The notes below the pieces were generated by a model. The model ran no database searches and was not told the DNA's origin. It saw only the letters and a program-made list of their open reading frames with translations. A stretch of 64,000 nucleotides of DNA. It comes from Puccinia triticina. Lineage: Eukaryota; Basidiomycota; Pucciniomycetes; Pucciniales; Pucciniaceae. Position 1 is the stretch's first letter; every line of letters starts with the position of its first letter. Both the position numbers and the translations under genes were made by a program. The DNA lies in NCBI RefSeq assembly GCF_026914185.1, contig NC_070573.1, positions 372,001 to 436,000 of the forward strand. The letters run 5' to 3'. Shown piece by piece: positions 60,076 to 64,000 of the stretch.

Positions 60076-61394
60076 TGTGAGAACTCCTTTGGGACGGGTG
60101 GCAGTTCTGCGAGGGGGAAATACCAGTTATAATATTTCAAAGATGTAAGAAGCTATTACAACTGTTACGGGTGGTTTGAAAGACCTGCCCCTCTATGATA
60201 CTACACAAGAGCTATCACAACAAATTTATTTATTGTTGTGGCAAAACTAATGATAGAGAAAACTATGTGCAGCAGTCTCTTATCAGACCTAGATCAAACT
60301 TGAATTCAGCGGAAAGTGGATTTTGTATGGGAAATGGAGTTAGAGTGGTTTTACAGCAGCCTTGAGTCAGATAATGGAAATGAGTCTTTAACGTAAGATA
60401 TGTTTTATATGGTTTTATATGTTTGTGATATGAAAGGTGGAGATAAACTGATACAAAACTTGTGAGAGAACTGATGTTATATGTGAACTATTCAAAGTGT
60501 CTTTGCCCTCTTCCTTAACCTTCAGTTAAGAGCACAATGGGTTAAGATCACTCTGACTTGTTAAGAGCACAAGTGGGTGATGCTTGCTACTTGACTACTT
60601 AGAACTACTCTGAGGCATGAAAGATGTTGATGGGCAACTTGATTGAGATCACACTACTGGATTTTATGTGGATGTGACTAGTAACTCTGAGTGAGATGTG
60701 TGTTCTGGTTAGGATTGCCTGAGTGGCATGCCGAAAAACTGAGGAGGGAAAATCTCCTCCTTTTATAGTAAAATGTGAGGGATTTTTGCTGGTGGGGATC
60801 CTTGTGAGGGATTTTTGCTGGTGTGACCACCACACAGGTGTCCATGTGGTGATGGTATCCACGTGGTTGTGGTGGTGGTGTCCATATGGTACCCACGTGG
60901 TTGTGGTGTCCATGTGGTGTCCACGTGGTGGTGTCCATGGCGCCTACACAATTATGGAGGTGTCCACAGGTGGAGCCATGCTGTGGTACGTGGGTGGAGA
61001 CAAACAACAACCCTGGAGGTGTCCACAGTTGGAACCATGCTGTGGTGCGTGGGTGGAGCCAAACAACAATCATTGAGTTGTCCACAGGTGGAACCATGCC
61101 ATGGGAAGAGCCAAACCACGCCACTTCATACACTACAAATATGTCCTTGAGTCTAATTCTATAATATGTACTATCAAAATATCTCTACAGTATGTAATTA
61201 TGCTTATGAACACAGTATAATACTAGTAACTTTTGACTGAGTGCAGCTAGCCTAGTGGTTCCAGTGAGTGACTAGGGGTTATATGACCTGTAGAATCCAA
61301 TTATGCAATAATACATCTAGAAATATGTCTCCTTCTCAATAGTAAACTGTGACTTTATGTGATTTGATACTTGAAACACATTTGGCACACCACA
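60076..61394 (-). repeat. gypsy-3 5' LTR
   Basis: Same 1319-bp length as, and apparently identical to, 48840-50158. Confidence 0.95.
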
Positions 61395-61569
61395 GCGCGC
61401 AGAACTGGATCCGAGCTGAAGAGGGGCTGATAGTGTGTGATGTTGACAACTTGGATTCAGTATCCCAGCCCAGCCCCATCCTACGGTCCGACTCCTACCC
61501 CAACAAGGCGACGGTCCAAGAGAAAACAACCCGCGGCCGTGATTCCCAGTTCGTCTGACAAAGCAGATT

Positions 61570-61773
61570 ATGACTCCGATGACATCGATCGCATCGGAGT
61601 CGGCATTCTCCACAGGCGGAAGAGTACTCGGCAGTAATCGAACACGATTACAACCAACCACTCTTGAAGCCCTCGTATACGCGCAGAACTGGATCCGAGC
61701 TGAAGAGGGGCTGATAGTGTGTGATGATGACAACTTGGATTCAGTATCCCTTGCACCTTCTGGCTCAAAATAG
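61570..61773 (+). pseudogene. hAT transposase C-terminal dimerisation fragment, second tandem copy
   Basis: The frame reads IASESAFSTGGRVLGSN and TLEALVYAQNWIRAEEGL, the hAT dimerisation signature, ending VSLAPSGSK. The first copy (48727-48839, continuing at 61399) is split by gypsy-3. No catalytic domain is present. Confidence 0.75.
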
Positions 61774-62084
61774 TCTTTATTCTTTTTATTTCACTTGATC
61801 TCCTGTTGTATATACATGAAAGCTCCAGGACTCAAAATCAATCTCACATTTTTTCTCCTTATTCTCCTTCTTTCATTTTTTTTTCTCCTATCTTGTAAAA
61901 GGTCGGGTCGACCTGAGACCCGCCCCGGACCCGACCCGACCCGCATCATGCCTAATCGGGTGCGGGTTCGGTCAGCGTATTTGAATATTTGACCCGACCC
62001 GACCCGACCCGGCATTTATGTCGGGTCGGGTTCGGGCACAGTTTTCCGACCCGAACCCGACCCGTTTACATCCTGAGTCAGGAC

Positions 62085-62545
62085 GGGAGTCGGTCCCCTA
62101 AAACCATCCCGTGGGAGCCGCCATCGAATCCCACAAGCGATCACCCACCCAGCGCACAGCAGCCAATCAGCGCTCATTCCGGCTCGTCTCAACACAACCT
62201 AGTTTCATCCGCAGGCCAGCCCTCTGATACCACTCGATCTCAACCGGGCGACGACCTGTTCCAGAGCCTCTGCGCTCCCCGTCACTCATTCAGCGCCCAG
62301 CCTCCCCCGGCTGTCGGAGGTCACAAGCGTGAAAGCTGTGTACATATGACTTGATTTCAAGATGCAAGAGGAGTAAATTTGAGGAGGATTCAGACAAGAG
62401 TGAGTCGACTGATCCTATGTAGCCCCCCACGTCTGATCACTGACGTACTTTTTTTTATCTGTTTTTTGTTTTTCCCAGCCATCGCTGATTAGCCAAGTTC
62501 GAGTGCCCAGACGTCAATCTAAACCTTCCGTCTTTGGATTCACAC
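62085..62545. other. Flank of the hAT element and possible 5' exon/intron of the downstream gene
   Basis: 62090-62350 is open on the + strand with Ser/Pro/Gln-rich content (SDHPPSAQQPISAHSGSS) like the following gene, so it may be an upstream exon. 62400-62490 is T-rich, ending TTTTTCCCAG, a good splice acceptor. Confidence 0.4.
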
Positions 62546-64000
62546 ATGAGCTCCTCTGATGCGTCCTCGCGGCCAGTCTTGTCGCCCCATCCTTACCCGG
62601 CCGATCCGAGCTCTTCACTGAGCCCACCCTCCGACTTTGATTGGCTCGCAGAAAAGGCTGAGACGGACAAGCTGACTGACTTGCAGCTAGCTCACATCGG
62701 GAGCGAGATCGAGTCGTCGAGGGCTGCGATGTTCGGCCCATCGAGGCCAGACATGAACACCTCCTTGCCAGCTGAGCAGCCAGCTTTGAGAAAACCTTCC
62801 ATGTCTTCACTTTCCAGCGCTCCTCTCAATCAGTTCGCGAGTGCTGAGCTCGGACATGTTCCCCAATTTCCCGCTGCCCGCCTCCCCTCGAATCCTTCCT
62901 ACGGATCTATGCCTACGGCTACTGCTCCATCCAATTACCCAACCTTACCGACCTTCCATTCCGGCTATGCACACCTTCAGCAACCCCCGACTGACTGCCA
63001 AACGCGAGTTTCCAAACCGCTTGCGCCACCCGAGCTTTCGGCCGTCTCGCACTACTCCGCGTCTATGGGTATTCACAAAGTGAACCTCCTCCAACGAGCC
63101 ATGCCAGTTACTACTCATATGCCGGCCTTGCGCCCCCGGTCCAGTCACCGGGCCCGAAGCCGGCAGATCAGACTGAGTTCCCGAGCGACAATGTGGATCC
63201 AAGTTCTGGCCGCCTGAGCCTCGACAAGAGTCTCGAGTTGGCCCCGATGGGCGCCAGTAAATCGAAGCCGTTGTCTGGGACGACTTGACCACCGCTCCGG
63301 GCCCTGTTTGGCGATTCTGATCGAGGTTCGTCGCCGGTCGGCGCGGTTTCGCCCCCAGGCTCGCCAGCACAGTTCGGTAGCTTCGGACAGGCCGGGCACA
63401 GCACGGCGGGCGCGGGCGGACCAAAATCCATTTATCCCTCGTTGATGAATCTGACGGCGAGTTTCGGCCGGTCCGGGCAGGAGAAGACTGCAGGCGATAG
63501 CACAGAGACAGCGGACTCGCTGGTGCCCAGCGTGCATGGAATGAACCTCGTGTCTCGCAGGGCAAGTGTGGCTTCACTGAGGTCGGCCTCATCCCCGTCG
63601 GTGCCGGAGGAATGGGTGAACGAAATTGAGGAGACCGGTACGACCCGAGAGGAAGGAGACTCAGACTCGGAGGGCGGCAATGAAGGGGGCGAAAGTCTGC
63701 CGCACCACAAGCGATTCCGACTGTCGCCCGGCTTGACGCGCCGCTCCACGCCCTCCCTGGCCGCATCGTCTATCCAGAGCTTCGCCCACAACCTGGCAAC
63801 GACAAGGACAAGCTGGATCAGACCAGCAACCAGCTCAGCCTCATTCACTCCCTTATCATCCGCATCAACGAGGCCCACCGTCAGACTATCCTCGCCCGAT
63901 CCACCGCCCGGCTCGCGCCCTCCTATCCCTTCTACCCCTCGCCTACCCAGCTCGTCGCCCGAAAAGAGAGCTCTATGTCTCTCGTGGGCAATGACGACGA
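62546..64000 (+). pseudogene. Host-like Ser/Pro-rich gene, frameshifted, runs off the window
   Basis: From ATG 62546 (MSSSDASSRPVLSPHPYPAD) a Ser/Pro-rich, low-complexity protein is readable over the rest of the window, but only by changing frame near 63060 and near 63795 and passing a TGA at 63286-63288. Later segments include VSPPGSPAQFGSFGQAG, an acidic EEWVNEIEETGTTREEGDSD, SLPHHKRFRLSPG and finally a helix (LDQTSNQLSLIHSLIIRINE). Codon choice is GC-rich in the third position, unlike the transposons. I do not recognise a family; a regulatory protein is a guess. Sequencing indels rather than true decay could explain the shifts, though the stop is harder to explain that way. Confidence 0.55.

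Larger units (their letters stand above)
48840..61394 (-). mobile_element. Full-length Ty3/gypsy retrotransposon with passenger gene, gypsy-3 (12,555 bp)
   Basis: LTRs of 1319 bp at 48840-50158 and 60076-61394 look identical wherever I compared them. The target duplication is GCGC (48836-48839, 61395-61398); removing one copy restores hAT codons EALVCAQNWIRAEE. Order on the minus strand: PBS, gag-pro, a ~3-kb segment with an antisense spliced gene, pol, PPT. Shares PBS and PPT with gypsy-1. Confidence 0.95.
48623..61749 (+). repeat. 284-bp tandem duplication inside the hAT element (first copy split by gypsy-3)
   Basis: Copy 1 is 48623-48839 plus 61399-61465; copy 2 is 61466-61749. Both run from CAGCCCAGCCCCATCC to TTGGATTCAGTATCC and have the same length once gypsy-3 and its GCGC duplicate are removed. 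A handful of substitutions separate them. The length is not a multiple of three. Confidence 0.9.
48368..62076. mobile_element. Non-autonomous hAT element (about 1.15 kb without insert) split by gypsy-3
   Basis: Left end TCAGGATGCAAGTGGGTCGG, right end inverse of TCAGGATGTAAACGGGTCGG. Flanked by GTCAGGAC on both sides (48360-48367, 62077-62084), a perfect 8-bp duplication. Subterminal regions are packed with GGGTCGGGTC repeats. The interior has a tandemly duplicated transposase dimerisation exon; gypsy-3 sits in the first copy. Confidence 0.9.

Noticed and set aside
1..64000. CRISPR arrays
   Set aside because: No regularly spaced identical short repeats with unique spacers; repeats here are satellites or transposon ends, and the organism is eukaryotic.

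Overview
The window reads as a TE-saturated fungal chromosome segment, most likely a basidiomycete and probably a rust (Pucciniales). The evidence is short GT-AG introns of about 70-120 bp in every spliced gene, PIF/Harbinger, hAT, Ty1/copia and Ty3/gypsy families in the configurations common in rusts, and a secreted phospholipase B. The species cannot be fixed from sequence alone. Only one host gene is convincingly intact: the phospholipase B at 33102-35373. A second host-like gene at 62546-64000 is broken and runs off the window.

Layout. (1) 1-16769 is a decayed Ty1/copia polyprotein on the + strand. It is split by a Harbinger right end (to 1702, carrying an intact Myb/SANT-like gene), two hAT derivatives (2738-3541, 3738-3930) and a solo LTR (5796-16326). 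That LTR was itself hit by a young 9.8-kb gypsy element (gypsy-1, 5849-15604). (2) 16770-19189 holds tandem repeats and a duplicated tRNA-like unit. (3) 19190-31511 is a 12.3-kb inverted-repeat (foldback) DNA element with an 8-bp target duplication. It contains a hAT MITE, a 33-bp minisatellite, a truncated copia (22178-24913) and a solo LTR that holds a smaller member of the same foldback family. (4) 31512-36052 is the phospholipase B island. (5) 36053-48262 is a PIF/Harbinger element (transposase + and accessory protein -, convergent). Gypsy-2 (37467-45700) is inserted in the codons right after the transposase's second catalytic Asp. (6) 48368-62076 is a small hAT derivative interrupted by gypsy-3 (48840-61394), whose two 1319-bp LTRs look identical. 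(7) 62085-64000 is a host gene remnant.

Most notable: two of the three full-length gypsy elements carry an extra spliced gene on the strand antisense to gag-pol. In gypsy-3 it is a 7-exon, 475-codon gene with its own TATA box, lying between gag-pro and pol. In gypsy-1 it is a gene of at least three exons between pol and the 3' LTR, partly inside a CpG-rich island of an otherwise CpG-poor element. Antisense orientation explains how introns survive retrotransposition. Near-identical LTRs imply that both elements moved recently with the passengers aboard. I regard this as the best candidate for an undescribed system.

The three gypsy elements belong to one lineage: same RT motif (F[V/I]DDGG), and an integrase D-to-E spacing of 34 residues. 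They differ in expression strategy (a -1 slippery heptamer in gypsy-1; same-frame UAG between pro and pol in gypsy-2; gag-pro and pol 3 kb apart in gypsy-3), in primer (gypsy-1 and -3 share a PBS; gypsy-2 has a long tRNA-Tyr complement) and in base composition. All calls rest on reading the sequence by eye; no database search was run.
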